Source: Phascolomyces articulosus
Taxonomy: Eukaryota; Mucoromycota; Mucoromycetes; Mucorales; Lichtheimiaceae
DNA: 64,000 bases
Assembly (NCBI GenBank): GCA_025677815.1
Contig: JAIXMP010000019.1
Span: forward strand, 310,001-374,000
Direction: 5' to 3'
Of this stretch, positions 1 through 13,400 are shown piece after piece (within the stretch, counting starts at the first letter, position 1; each line of letters begins with the position of its first letter). The notes below the pieces were generated by a model. The model was not told the origin of the DNA, did not search any database, and worked only from the letters and a program-made list of their open reading frames with translations. Position numbers and translations under genes: made by a program.

Positions 1-1365
1 TAGTAGCAGCAGTAGCAGCCTTCTTTGAACCAGACTTGTAGGTCATACGGTAAAAGTTAATGAAAAGAACCAAATAAGAAGACAAAATAGCACAACCAAA
101 CCAAGCAGCACCTTCACCACCAGAACATGTACCAAAGTTTGGTAAATGAGGAGCATATTTGCTAGCATAGAAAGTATAAGTACAACCATACACAGCAAAT
201 AAATCAATAATGAATTGTGTGATTTGCATTGTCGTCAAATAACGTTTCCACCAAATCTTGGCTCCAGAAGCAGTACGGAAGTAGTAATAATACATAAAGA
301 CATGAACAGTCAAGTTCAATACAATAGGTACCCATGACTATAGAAGAAAATTTTGTTTATGAATATCCCTCTTTTTACCTTCCATCATCCTTTCCTCCTT
401 TTTTATATATATCCTTTTTTTTTTCCATCCTTTCCCGTTCCCATCTTTTTTTTTTCTCTGATAAACTTACCACAGTGGTACGACCCACAAGCTGAGTGAA
501 GCAAAGGACCATGGTCATACTATGATGGAAGACGTGCAAGAATTCTATTCGTTTTTTTAAAAAAAGGTTTAAATCCAATCAACAATTTTGACAACTTTTT
601 CCCAAAACAGATCGCACAACCAAATAGATAATACATCATACATGCATCAAAAAAAAGCACATGCATGTTTTTTTTATTTTACCCTATACACAACTCGCTC
701 TCCATATAAATCATAAGCCACCCTTTCTTTTTAATTAAAGAGAAGACGATGGATCCTCTCCTCCCAAAGAACCCAACCATATGGCTTTTTTTCCCAATAA
801 AGCAACTTACCCAATTTTTTCTTCTTCAATACCAAAAATACGGTATCGGCCAATTCCCAATACTTGACAAGATAGTTCAAGTAGTACAAAAGCTCATGCT
901 TTTGAGTCCACGCGTCGTAAGAGCAAATAGTCCAATATAACCCATGATTGTATAATTGAGGTACCAATTGTTCAATGAGTAATAATAAAATGGCAAGAGA
1001 GACCAATGTCAACAACAAGTTGTGGATTTGGAAAATGAATTTGGGATGAGTAGCAGAAGCTTCACGTAAAATATATCGTCCACCAAAAATCACCATAAGA
1101 TAAGTGAATACACCCACAGCCACTAAGATATAAAAGTTCATATGAGTTGTTATTCCATATAATCCTTACGATCGTTGTGTATAGCAACCTATTAAGATAG
1201 ATCCATATTCTTTTTACCTTCAGGGATAGTAGAAAAGGGAGTTTCGCCTTCTACAAAATGAAAATCATTGGCAGAACTGCCCATGACAGCCGTATAGGCT
1301 TTATCAAAATAATCCCAAAGATAGATACCAAAAGGTCTATCGATACTGAATTCGATAGCTGACAT
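1..1365 (-). CDS. ELO-family fatty acid elongase (3' end beyond window)
   Basis: Probable very-long-chain fatty acid elongase (ELO/GNS1 family), the condensing enzyme of the ER elongation cycle, which uses malonyl-CoA and an acyl-CoA. Exons on the minus strand: 1365-1218, 1164-811, 544-471 and 337-1 (open at the window edge); junction phases 1, 1 and 0 agree. Seen directly: the ELO signature K-Y-W-E-L-A-D-T-V-F followed by a Lys-rich stretch, the histidine box H-V-F-H-H-S-M-T-M spliced across exons 2 and 3, several hydrophobic spans, and a Lys/Ala-rich tail near position 1. The start MSAIEFS is followed by an ordinary ELO N-terminus; an upstream ATG at 1566 lies in AT-rich leader and was not chosen. 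Substrate length preference (Elo2- or Elo3-like) cannot be told from sequence alone. Confidence 0.9.
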
Positions 1366-4300
1366 GGTTTTTGGTTGGCTGGGTAAGGACGGATATAAGA
1401 GTGAAATAAAAAAGGGTAAAAGAAGAAGAAGAAGAAGAAAAGAAATATAAACAAGAAGTGTATTTACACTGCCAAAATAATAAAAAAAAAAGAGAGGACG
1501 GCTGAATATATGAACCGTTCCAAATCGGCATCCATGTCCGTATCTTACAGTGTAACATAGCACCATGTTAAATTGAAAAGGGGTAAAATCAACCCAAAAA
1601 AGATTTACACTTTCAATAAAGCTTTTTTATATAATACCTCTTGTTCTTTCCATTCTTTTCAATTTATTATATTATTATTTCTTGTTATCATGACTATAGA
1701 ATTCTTTCCCAAAATCTATCTATCTATTCATCCATTTGAAATCATAATCATATTGCGTGCTGATCTAATTCTAAATGACAAGAATGAAAATATTTAAACC
1801 GAGGAGGGTATTTGGTTGTTTGTTTGTTTGTTCTGTTTTTTTTTTTTTTTTTTTTTTTTCTCATTCAAACAAATAATGCATAACTTTGAACAGAATAATG
1901 CACGTGAAATACCCTTCAACAGTTAACTTCACATGAATTTAAGCTTCTTGGCAACAAGACACTTCAAATCCGCGATTACTTTTCTAATGCTATTCTAAGT
2001 TGATAGTTTAGGATGCGGCTTGTCGTTTATTTTTTTTCCGTTGACCTTTATCCAAGGCAAATTTATCCGGTTGAAATTCGTAGAACGATGATACTATTCA
2101 TGGTCCAACTCCCCCCAGCCAAGAAAAGAGAATAAAAACCATACTTCTTCTTATTCTTCTCCCCCAATAACCTTTTTTTTTTATCTTTTTTCAGGTTTCT
2201 CAAGATAAGCCATCCAGGGTCCATCATTTCACATACATAGCTTCTTTTAACTTTTTGGAAATAAAGAATGATGGTAACTACTTTTTTTTTATTGTAATAA
2301 TGATGGCGGTAATAATGAATCCATTGTTTGAAAAGAAAAAAAGAAAACGGGATATGAAAACTTTTTTCTTTTCATTTTAAAAAAAGACGATGAACAACTC
2401 CGGCCATGTTCCGTTTTTGCAACATGGTCCATGCCTCGTACTTTTTTTTTTTTTTTTTTTGCAGAAATGCTCCTGTCGTTTTTATAGGCTGGAAAAAATC
2501 TGACCGAAAATAGCGGCTGGACTATGAAGCATTAAAAGTTCAACACAGATATAGAATATGTATGGATCCTCTCTGGTTTTTTTTATACTGCAGCTGTATC
2601 TTTATTTTTATTATATTGATTGGTATGCATTGATTGTAGAACACTTACTATTCATGAGTTTTGCGAGTTCTCTTGGAAGTTTTGTTTGTAATGTTACTTG
2701 ATAATGATGTCTTTTTTTTTTGTTGACAATCATCCTACTTAAGAAGAGGTAGTGCAAGTAAAGTTTCCAAATAACTCAGATTACGAATATAGGCAGTGGC
2801 TCAAATTTGTTTCCTGTACAAGGGTTTTTTTTTTTTGTAAAATCCAAGCGGTTATAGGTTTAGTAGAACCAACGTCTTTGATAAACAACAAAAGACAAAA
2901 AGTACGAACTAGCTCATGTAAATTTTCGAACGGATTAGAGTGAGCTCATCAAACGTATAAAAAGCTGGCTATAATTATCACCTATCCAACTTTGTGGCAA
3001 TTGTAACTAAATCCATATTTTTTTTTAGAAGCGAATAAGCGAGCTGATTTGTATGAGTGAGAAACCATGTAAGGAGGAGGTATAAGAACTTGTCATCTTT
3101 TCAATAAGACCATAACGTTCTGTTTATGATATCAGGATACAGGATTTTCAGCATATAGTTGGCTAATGTCACATTTTCGTCCCAAAAACTCAATTTTTAC
3201 AGTTCAAAATATACAGCTTTTTGGAACGGCATTGATATTGTGAAAATGCGATATCATCATGTGTTAGAAACTTAATATATGTTTCGACAGTCAAATCGTT
3301 GCAATATGATTCATCATTCTTTTTATTCATGCCCTCTAGTATCATTGTACAATGAAATGAGTATATGTCATTATAGATCAATAAATTATTTTACTCTAGC
3401 TAATAAATAAAGCGAACCAGGGATATATTGACTCTTAGCGATGAGGGGTGTATTGTAAATGAACTGCCAGGCCACCAGAAAATCAAATTATCAATAACCT
3501 TTTGCTATCACTATATAATACAAATCGACCGTCCCTAAAGAACAGCTATTACTTTACAAAAAAGGAAACCCTGCAAAGCCATGCTATTAATTTGCAGTTA
3601 CAAATGTTTTGATAAGAATCGCACCCGTCTTGTTACAGAAAAACTTTATTTCTTTGAATAAAAAAGTCAGGCGTGGTTATACAATGTTTGTCCACCTTAA
3701 GCATCCCCATCAGAATTCAGAATATATAACAATGTTATATGTGTATCTATGATATATTCAAATAGGGTTTAGTAATAATAAACGAGCAAAGCGAAGCGAG
3801 TGGTTAGGGATTGTTTAGGGTTTTATATATATAATCTGATTGAGTTAGGAGTTTTTTTTTTTTTTTTTTTACTATATGAACATTACATACAAATTCCATG
3901 TATGTGCTTTAGGATACGCTACGTACTCCAAAAGACACCATCGCACAAATTCAATTGATATATACTTTATGATGGAAAAAAAAAAGTGGCACCACGTACA
4001 CCATTATAAGCGTAAACACCATTTCAAAATAAGACAACAATGCTTAATAAAGATATAAAAAAAGAGGCTATATATATAAGCCGTAACAGCAACATAAGGA
4101 GGAGATTTATTGAATATATAACTGAAAAGTTACAAGCAGACCAAAGTATAAAATAATTTATTCGTGGAAGAAAGTAAGTGCTATCGCTTGCTGTCACTTT
4201 CACTGTAAAAAAAAAGAGTTACAATGATTATGGAATGAACTAAAACATAATAAATCGGCGCTACTGAGAAATGTATTCAAATCCTTGTGACCAGATGAAT

Positions 4301-4512
4301 AAATAAGCTTTGGTTACAGAGTAAACCAGGTACACTCAGCTAGGTTACCACTTTTACTCTATTTCCACGTCAACGATATTGTCTATACTTTTTTTTTTTT
4401 GACATTGGCTTCATTGACTTTTTACTATTACTTCTTTACTAATAAAAAAAGTTACACTGTCGGAATTTCAAAAAACAATAAAAAGAGGACTTTTTTTTCT
4501 CTTTCTCTTTAA
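1366..4512. other. Intergenic AT-rich DNA, no gene seen
   Basis: About 3.1 kb with many poly-T/poly-A runs (for example 1838-1859, 2441-2460, 3851-3870) and no open frame with plausible codon use. Short open frames at 2752, 3190 and 3876 are low complexity or contain homopolymers and were not called. The part upstream of 1365 presumably holds the elongase promoter. Confidence 0.6.
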
Positions 4513-4790
4513 CCATGGAGAAGACAGTTGTGACGCAAATGAAGACCAACCCTTGTTTGGCTCCTGCATAGTGCCACAGCTTTGGCTTGAGGACCTGTGC
4601 TCCATAGGCCTCTTGATGGGGCTGTTGGTCTGTATAGGCATAAGGCGTAATGGAGTACAGTTGTCTTTTCCCTTTTAAACTGATTCATTACCGAATGAAG
4701 GATTACTGAGGGTGGATCAGTTGGCTGTGAATGCTTGGCAACAAGCTACTGACCTGCTTGTGTGAAATAGCGCAGCACTTTTTCTTCTTT
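4513..4790 (+). other. GC-richer structured patch, possible non-coding RNA
   Basis: In very AT-rich surroundings this stretch has balanced base composition and no open frame longer than about 18 codons. A segment near 4521-4529 (GAGAAGACA) can pair with TGTCTTTTC at 4668-4676 (one G-T wobble), closing a roughly 150-base domain followed by TTTTCCCTTTT. A second hairpin pairs ACTGAT at about 4680 with ATCAGT at about 4719. A sequence resembling a Pol III B box (GATTCAATTC) lies downstream near 4867. I compared it by eye with U1, U2, U6, U3, SRP, RNase P and MRP motifs and found no clear match, so the call is only a candidate. Confidence 0.25.
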
Positions 4791-4821
4791 TTTTCTTTTG
4801 CTTTTTTTTCTTTTGTCTATA

Positions 4822-4938
4822 GGCATTCAAGACTTTCAAGGCATACAAGGGACGTAAGATTTCTTTGATTCAATTCAACATTTGGAAAGTTTAGATCTCA
4901 ACACTCTTTTTTGTCGTAGGTACTCAAGACTTTCAAGA
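4822..4938 (+). repeat. Imperfect 20-bp direct duplication
   Basis: GGCATTCAAGACTTTCAAGG at 4822-4841 and GGTACTCAAGACTTTCAAGA at 4919-4938 share 17 of 20 bases. The intervening DNA contains the B-box-like GATTCAATTC. Origin unknown. Confidence 0.5.
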
Positions 4939-5940
4939 TTTCCCCATTTTAAATTACAATAGTTTGGTTATTCAGCTGTTCGGTCATTCGTCAAGCAGCT
5001 GAGGGACAGGGAAGGTTTCTTCTTTTTTTTTTAATAAACATAAAACTCAATACTTTTAAAAAAACATTGTTTGTATTGTGTATTTTAAGTGTTTGATATT
5101 TTTTTAGTTTAGTTTTTTAATGTTAAAAAGTCTTTTATAATAATAAAACACTTATAAAGATTGAGAAAGATCCTTTTTTTATGTAATCCTGATCAACTGT
5201 TTCGGAATACTCCCAGGTGCACAGACCATGTCAATAAAATACGTGAATCCATTGCGGCATGGGAAGTAATAAATAAAATAATTATTATATTCAGATCTAT
5301 GTAAAGGAATGTTAAGTTATATTAATTAAGTACTGGAAGAGAATTGAAACATGATTTCCTAATATGATGTCTACATACTAACCATATTGTTGTTGGATAA
5401 AATAAGATTTACAAGGCGGTAGGATTTAAAGCCGCGTTCCATAAAAAAACAGGGGTGTATTGCATAGTAAAAGAAAAAAAGATCGACAAGTTAACGGTTC
5501 GGTTACATGTAAAATATGTGAAATGCACACATTTTATCATTAGTATGATATATGTTTTGATCTAATATTGATATATCAATTCTTCTACTATATCCTTTTG
5601 ACGTAAATAGAAGAATATTCTCTTTTTCTACAAGTAAAATGAGATATGTATATCAGATGGACTGCATACATATTTTTTTCTAACTCTTGTTTTTTACGCC
5701 TTCAAATTCTGTAGAGATGGAACACATGTAGCTTTTTAGCCCGCATGAAACTGTATATATTTTTCAAACGACGCTTCTATATAAAACTTCATCTATAAAA
5801 TACGTAATCACTATAAAACGGTTTCTAGTACACAACAACATTAAAATCTCTCCTTTCTTCTTTTGTTATCATTTTTTAACTGAAAAAAGAAAACCAGAAA
5901 CCTTTCCGTATCTAGTTTATAAAGCAATCAACCAGCACCA
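4939..5940. other. Intergenic, no gene seen
   Basis: AT-rich DNA without a credible frame. The last 150 bases (TATA-like ATAAAA stretches near 5780-5815 and a pyrimidine tract near 5850) look like the promoter and leader of the small secreted-protein gene that starts at 5941. Confidence 0.5.
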
Positions 5941-6258
5941 ATGTATTTCCATCATCATTTGAATTACCCTTCTTCTTGTAACGTTATCCTTTATTTGACA
6001 TTCTTTGCCTTTTTATTGGCGACAACAATAACACTAGCTCTTCCTCTTCAAGAAAATCCATTTGAAAGGAACCAAATACGGTCTTCTATTATCCCTGTTA
6101 ATGATAATAATCGCAGAAGTGTATCAAAAAGAGATGGTTCGGAAGGAGGCGAGGAGTCCGGAAACATACTACAAATACCCACACAAGATTTCAAAAAGAT
6201 GCTTAATGGAGAAACACCAACAATTAGTGGTTTTGATCCAACCCGGCAGAGAAATTAA
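5941..6258 (+). CDS. Small secreted protein with dibasic processing sites
   Basis: A 105-residue single-exon protein I cannot assign to a family. Seen: a His-rich N-terminus, a hydrophobic segment at about residues 14-33 that looks like a signal peptide (cleavage likely after T-L-A, near 33), then a hydrophilic chain with R-R at 58-59 and K-R at 63-64 followed by an acidic D-G-S-E-G-G segment. The K-R site is a typical Kex2 target, so a mature peptide of about 41 residues may be released. It has no cysteines, so it is not a disulfide-rich effector. The start at 5941 is preceded by a pyrimidine-rich leader and ACCA immediately before ATG. It could be a secreted peptide or wall-associated propeptide; it could also be a chance frame, but the composition of the hydrophobic segment and the isolated position favour a gene. 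Confidence 0.6.
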   Translation: MYFHHHLNYPSSCNVILYLTFFAFLLATTITLALPLQENPFERNQIRSSIIPVNDNNRRSVSKRDGSEGGEESGNILQIPTQDFKKMLNGETPTISGFDPTRQRN

Positions 6259-7552
6259 ATATGTTTATTCATAATATATCCAGAGGAGAATAGAAATATT
6301 TGCTTGAAATTTATGAATCTACAAAGTATATACGTACAAATAAAAACAGAGAAGAAATGTTAGCAAGAAACAGTAATGTGAACTTTTTTTTATCTTCAAT
6401 AAGTATGTCAAGCTTTGATGTTATATTTTAATATTGAGCATTTTTTTTTTTGGCGTATATCACCATAATAGTTTATATATAAGTATAAGTAGAAAGTTTT
6501 TTTAGTTATTATCATTATTATCACTAATTAATATATTGAAAAAAAAATATTAGCTATTGATACCTCCTCATAATAGTGCCTACTATATAAATAAATTTTC
6601 TATTAGCTCGAGTTTAGTAGAGCATCATTAGGAATGTTTCTGAAAAAGACAACGAACGTTGACATAACTAGTATGGATGAGTATATATACTCATTGTCCA
6701 ATTTCTCTGTATAAAGCATATATGTCATATCTTATATATGTGTAGAAAAAGTAAAATGACGCTTTTCGTTATAACGAATCAAAGATATTTCCCTGCTTAT
6801 TCGATATTGTAGCCAAAATAGAAGTATCGATATAATAAATATCGTTATAGCGAGCGGGTACAGTACTTAATGATGATAATCCGAAGCAGTTCAATATCAA
6901 GTATAGAAATTCTGAAGAAGTTAGATAAAAAATTTAACACTACGTAGGGTATTTTAGTCAACAATATATAATTTAAACCAGACTATCACTTTATGAGATA
7001 GCTTACTAAACTATATTTGACATATATTAGGATGCAACATCTCAAACAATGTCTGTTTAAAATGATTTGCACCATACGACCAAAAGAAGACCGAATTGTC
7101 CATTGTATATTGGCCAGTTCCTCAGTAATAAAAGCTCCATGTGGTACACAGTAAGTATCCTATTAATTCCACAACACAACTGTAATATTTATGCCATCGT
7201 CATATACCAGGGGAACAACGGGTGAAGAATATTTCCCTTATTATTGCTATTTCTCAAACAAACTAGTGATTTTTACGAACTGAATGTTAAAGCAAAGCAA
7301 TAGTGTGTCCTTTATGCATCTATCAAGAGGATATAACTTTAAATGTTTTATAATACTAGCCTATTTTCATTCATTGTAATATACTATATAGTATATTATG
7401 TGGTAATAAAAATAAATTGGTTGCTAATAAAACTCTATCTAAAATATATTATAATCCACTTTTATAATGTAAACTACAATAAATAACTAAAAGACTAGAG
7501 GATGAGATATAGTTCCATATTATAATTTTATTTAATGTAGTCAATAGTAATA
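6259..7552. other. Intergenic AT-rich DNA
   Basis: No open frame with coding character. Contains AT microsatellite-like stretches; nothing else recognised. Confidence 0.6.
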
Positions 7553-8279
7553 TTATTTATACAATGATTGATCAGTGCCGTTCATATCGTCCAATATTGA
7601 TTGTGCCAAGTCATATACTTTCTTATTTTCCAAATGTTGCTTCTTACGTTTGGCTTCTTTCGTTTTGAAAACGTCAGCTCCTTTATGACCCCTACAGATT
7701 ATTTGTTCAAAAAAAAGGAAGTATTTTAGTATTTAAATTATAACAATAATTTTACATGTATATAGATTATGAAAGAAAAAATACATTGCCGAAAAGACAA
7801 GATCATATGCATTTTGATTTTGTTCATGACGTGGACAATGTGTCGAACTGGAGTCAGATAAATATTGTCTTATTTTATGCAACAGAGAAGAGATTCTATC
7901 GATAGCATATGGATAGTTTGGTTCCCACGGCGGAAGTGTCTCTATCACCTCAAATTCATACATGGATAACCTTAACCTCATTTCGCGGAGGTGATGCTCA
8001 AATGCGTAATGCTCTTCCTTTTTCGATTTAAACTGAGTATCTGAATTTTCCTCATCTGAAGGAACTCTATTTGAAACGAAATATCATCATGTTATTAATA
8101 AATTATATCAAACAAAATCATTCAGTGAAAATAGACAATACTTACGGTCCTTTATTGAGCAAATTATTATATTCTTCACGGAAATTTCGATGATTTTCTA
8201 TGGTGTTATTTATATCATGTTCGAAAATGAATGTATCTCTTTTTATATCCGAAATAGTAAGGGGCTGTATATTGGACAT
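7553..8279 (-). CDS. Tandem-family member A (unknown helical protein)
   Basis: Unknown function. Three exons on the minus strand, 8279-8146, 8066-7785 and 7691-7553, give 184 residues with both introns in phase 2, as in the other family members of this window. Seen: a helical first exon ending K-G-P at the splice; exon 2 with H-Y-A-F-E-H-H-L-R (the family [F/Y]EH-x-[L/V]R motif), a helix with I-R-Q-Y-L, and T-H-C-P-R-H (the family C-x2-H motif); exon 3 Lys-rich, ending Q-S-L-Y-K. No signal peptide or membrane span. It is the most diverged copy: exon 2 ends S-A-M rather than S-E-R, and the spacer between the two motifs has a proline-rich insert. It lies alone, about 11 kb from the next copy, in the opposite orientation. 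Boundaries rest on reading-frame continuity and GT-AG sites. Confidence 0.65.
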
Positions 8280-10457
8280 TGAGAAGAAGCAATGTATGGT
8301 TTTTTTTAAAAAATAAAAAATAGAATAATAGGAGAGTAAGAATAAGATCTATGTAGTGGAGGTAGTAGGAGTTGGTTGATGAAGAAAAAAAGTGTGGGAG
8401 AATCACTAGAAAAAATAAAATGGATTGGGATTTATATATGTCAAATTGAAATTATATTCTGTCGTAAAAAGAAAAAAAAAAGTAATTGTTGGCGTTCTTG
8501 ATTGAACAATGCTATAACAGTCTTGATTATTGTATAACGACTATAAAAAGTTCTCCCATTCAAAAATACAATGTAATGAAGGAAAGAAAAGTAATGCTTT
8601 AATAAAATTGAATGCTGTCTCCATTGTTCTTTCCATGAAAAAAGAGTATTATCATTATATATGTAAAATTTAAATGAAGTTTTTTACTCGGTGCTCTAAT
8701 GGGCTTACTGAGAATATATTCTCACAATTTCTGTAGAACGTATGGCATAATGTTTCTCATTTATGAACAAAAGTAAAAAAAAAAAAAGAAAGAAAATAGT
8801 GTATTCTTCACTCAAAGAACCAAATAGGCAAATGAAAAATTAGAGTAATCATTATCATTTTTTTCTTTTATTATTGCCTGTTTTCTTTAGTTCCATAAAA
8901 TAATAGGCGTAAAAGTATGCTAATTATTTCCCATTGTGGCCTATCAATATATACTCATACTCTATTTTAAATCTTGTTCACTAACCAATTGATATTATGA
9001 TGATATAATGAATCAACGACATTGCTAAAAAAAATGAATTTACGTACCTAGTAAAATTTTGGTAATTTATAACAAAGTGAAATGTATTTATTAGTATCAT
9101 TTTTGAAAAATATCTGGTTAATATAATCATACCATAATGTTATTTTATAATAAAGTATGATAATCTTTTAAAAACTGTTGTGTTTTATTGCTTATTATTG
9201 GTGGCTGTGATGTATATTATATAGAAGGTATCATTATCAAGAGGGGATTCATATTGATTTCATTTTTGTTGCATGACCCTCCTTGTGGAATGGAGCACTT
9301 GATTACTAAAAGATATATATTCAAACGTACCCACCAAATATCCGGTTGGTATTATTTTATGAAAAGCTCTACTATCAAGACATTAATGTCTCATGTTTTT
9401 AATAGTAATTGTTCTACATCACCAGATTGCATTGAATTGAAAGAAGTAAAAACGGGTTCAACACCGGGCTCATTCTTTCCATTGGTTACAGAAGCCTTTT
9501 GTTGTTCTTCATCAGGTTATTGATTATACCTCGATGATATCGGATTAATATATGTAAAATCAGCGCAACAACGGGCACTTTTCTCTTGTTGGTTTCAGCA
9601 CACTTTTCTCGTTTTCCTCTTCCAACAACATTTTGGACCGACATGAATTCATTGGGTGCTAGTAAAGATATATAACAAGAAAATTATGTTGTAGTACTAT
9701 TTTGAATAACAGAATGTAAAAAAAATCTTGCATGGAAAAAAGTAAAAAGATGAACTTGTCATTTTAAACACAATATAACAACTAACTGCTAATGATTACT
9801 ATTATTATTAGCAACAGCTTCTTTAAAGGCATTAGCGCGAATAAAATGATTCTAAGAATACCTATTACTACGACAGCTTTACTACATCATTATCCGTTCC
9901 TATCTTGCTATTATTATCTTTTTTCACTGTCATGCATACATTTCCAAAGTGAGACGAAAAATGCTCGCGTGGCTATTTTTCACATTCCGCTCAACAAAAC
10001 GATGTTGTGTCAAAATGAAAAACACTAAGCTTATAACGATAAGCTTTATAAATCGGATTCGTTTGAACCAATAAAAGAAGATTCTTTTATTCTTGTTTCG
10101 CTTGATTATTTTTTTGACCTTTTCTATTTTATCTTCTTTTCTTTCTCTCTCTTTTCTTCAAGTTTAACATTCAAAACTTCAAACTTTTTATTTTTCGTGT
10201 ACAGAAAACGAAATTCAGGTGAATTTCAAGATTTCTTTCTTTTTATTAAATAAATGTGGTTTTTTTTAATTCTTTATACTTATTTATTTTTCCGTTCTGT
10301 CAATGTGTTCCAAACTCCATTCATATACCATGACCATTTCCATAAAACAATGGGGGGTGTGGTAATCCTTATTGAATTCTCTTTCACTATTCTATGAAAA
10401 CTTATAGTGTCGGATTATTCTTCTATATATAAAGTAGATATTACAGTATAAATATTG
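8280..10457. other. Intergenic with a possible coding relic (9400-9680, -)
   Basis: Mostly AT-rich DNA. On the minus strand between about 9680 and 9400 there are short hydrophilic frames, including one of about 40 codons rich in Glu, Gln and Asn with normal-looking codon use, broken by stops from an upstream frame rich in Lys, Arg and Cys. This may be a decayed gene or transposon fragment; no family recognised. Plus-strand frames at 9188 and 9792 look like shadows or noise. Immediately upstream of 10458 is the promoter of the phosphodiesterase gene (TATATATAAA near 10423). Confidence 0.35.
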
Positions 10458-13400
10458 ATGAATCCAAGTCAGTGTTCCATAATACTAGTGGATGGTTGTA
10501 TTACACAACAACAAAAAGGCGATACTTTATCCATATTGCAATCACTTTATAACGATGGTATCTATCTATATACATGTTTTTGTTTTGTTTATACTGATGT
10601 ATATATCATGAAGACAATAAATAAGACTAATGTATAAATAATGTATTAGTGGAGATTGTATCGAACAGTCATGATGCATTGACAACGTTGCACAACAGGC
10701 AAAAGCGTAAACTTAGTAACGAGACCAAACCTACATTACTCTTGATTGACGTAGATGAAAATAAGATGGATTCGAATGGAGAAATACATTCAAAAGAATG
10801 TCTTGGAATGATAAAAACGATTATGAAAGAATTACATCAAGGCAATTTACATGATACAATACCCATCGGTAAATCAAACAGAACATCACGCAACATGGAA
10901 CTATTTTACCCATCAAACAAAAAAAAAGTTTCTCTCCGCTCGCATACTTCCCTTTTATGATCTGATCACTTTTTCTTTCTCTTTTTGGGATGCTGGGGAG
11001 GCGGAAACGGATGATCAGACAGTCAAATTGACAAACAGAGAAAGACATTTTTTTTTTGTTGGGATTATTTTTTAACAATTAAAGCTAACCCAGAAAATAA
11101 CAACAATTTTTTTATAGTTTGCTCCTGCAGGGAGGATCCTGAATTTATGCTCGAATGTTTATGTCATGGTGCAGCCGATTATATTGTTAAACCATTAAAA
11201 ACTCAAGTCATTAAAACTTTGTTTCTGGTAATATATCTTTCATTATATCATTTTACCACCTACCCTTTCTTATGATTATTATTTATAAAGCTAACTAAAA
11301 AAACGATAATAATGGGTTATTTTAAATTAGAATGTATATCGATATCGGATCAGTCGTCCTCAAATAGGTACTGACCCATCACCCGTTTATGTTACAACTT
11401 CGTCTCCGCCTCAACAAGAACCAGGAAAAATCTGGCCTTTTTTCGAAAATCGATTAAAAGGTGTTTTTATGAAAGAAAATTGGTAAATAATTCTGGGGCT
11501 GATTGGATTTATATAGAAAGAAAGACAGGGGCAATAGTACTAATATTTATCGAGTATGATGTATACTATTTTAGGTTACAAAAGACGGTATTTGATTATT
11601 ATGCGCCAGAACCTTCGGTTCGACGGTCATCCATGTCATCCATGACAAGGTGCACAATAAAGAATGATGATGTAGTTAATCCATCCATTCACCCACGTGC
11701 TCACTATGATTTGCATAAAAATATTCTTCCTCTTAGTGAAAAAACCAAGTATTTACAATCAAGAATATGTAATTGGGATTTTTTACCATTGGATGTTGAG
11801 GATAAAGACCTTGTCCAATCTGTTTGCTTAATATTGACTCAAATATTGGAACATCCCGATCTTGCCGAATTTCGTGTTTCCGATGGTTAGACGAAGCCCT
11901 TTTTTTGTGATCATGTAGTACGATGCTATTTTTGCCACGTGGACTCACGTTCTTCTATTGTTCATCTTTTATTTATATTTTTTAGATGAAATGTATACGT
12001 TTGTTTTTGACATTTACAATTCGTATCACAATAGCAACCCATATCATAACTTTCGACATGCAGTGGATGTTTTACAATCTACTTATTATTTTCTTTGTAA
12101 AATGGGTGTATTAGAACCCATGGATAAAGAAATTACAGATGCTACTTCAGCATGTCATCAAGAAGGATATATGCATCGTTGTTGTAGTAATGAAGACAAA
12201 GATGAACTACAACATCATAGAAAACTTTGTAAAGATTTATTACAACCCATGGATATTCTTGGACTTCTTATGGCAAGTCTTGGTCACGATGTGGGTCATC
12301 CAGGTGTAACTAATATGTTTATGGTAATTTTTTTTTATTTTTTATTTCTATGAAACTAACATAACTAAGATAAATATATACTCACATAATGGCTTTTGAT
12401 TTAATAATAGATTCAATCGGGAACTCCCTTGGCAGTTTTGTATAATGATCGATCGGTATTAGAAAGCTATCATTCCATGGCATTCTTCCATTTGCTTGGC
12501 AAAAGTTGTTTTAGTAAACTTATTAATGTCAAAATGAATTCAGAGTGGAAAAGTAAGTTTTTAGTTATTAAAAATTGGGATAGTATGATAGTATAAACAA
12601 CAAAAGGTACTCACTGAATTTATTATGGTTATACATATTGTAGGATTTCGAAAGGTGGTTGTTCATTGTATCTTGGCTACAGATATGGGCATGCACGATG
12701 ATTATGTACAACGAATAGAAAAACAAGCAAAGAATTGGCACGATTATAATGTGAATTTACACGATGACAGTGTAAAGGAACAAGAACGATTAACAATCTG
12801 TGGTGCATTGATCAAATGTGCAGATATTGGAAACTGTGTATGTATTGTTATCACCATTATTATTTCCTTTGTTGATAATATCTTGTCATCCTTGGTATTT
12901 ACATGAAGAAATTTTTTAGGCACGGCCTTTCCCTTTGGCAAAGAAATGGGCTGAGATCTTGGCAGAAGAGTTCGCTCGACAAGGGGATCTTGAAAAGGAA
13001 CTGGGCTTACCGATATTACCTATTAATGAACGTGGTAAAGTATCACTAGGTGAATTCCAATTGACATTTGAACGAAATATTGCATTGAAACTTTATCGAG
13101 CCGTTGCAGATGTTGTTCCAGGTAATCATATGTTTTTTTTCATCGTGACTATTATATTATAACGAAGAGCCATTAATTCATTAACATACTTTTTATATAA
13201 CATAAATAAACTATATAGGAATGGCATTTTGCTTAGACTTTATTTATGAAAATATCGACATATGGCAAAACAATCAAGTACTTGATTCTGGTCTCGGACG
13301 TTCAGAGGCGAATACTGATAATGATGAAGATGAAGATGTGGATATTGAAGATCATAACAGTGAGTGATGACATATATATATATTCAAGGCATGTTGGATT

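Noticed and set aside
1192..1566. Upstream extension of the elongase reading frame to ATG 1566
   Set aside because: The extra residues come from AT-rich leader with poly-Leu/Phe; the ATG at 1365 gives a normal ELO N-terminus.
3755..3850. TAGGG-like motifs that might be interstitial telomere repeats
   Set aside because: Only two or three scattered, irregular occurrences; no tandem array.
4263..4290. TATTCAAATCC as a tRNA T-loop/B box
   Set aside because: No acceptor stem or anticodon arm can be drawn around it.
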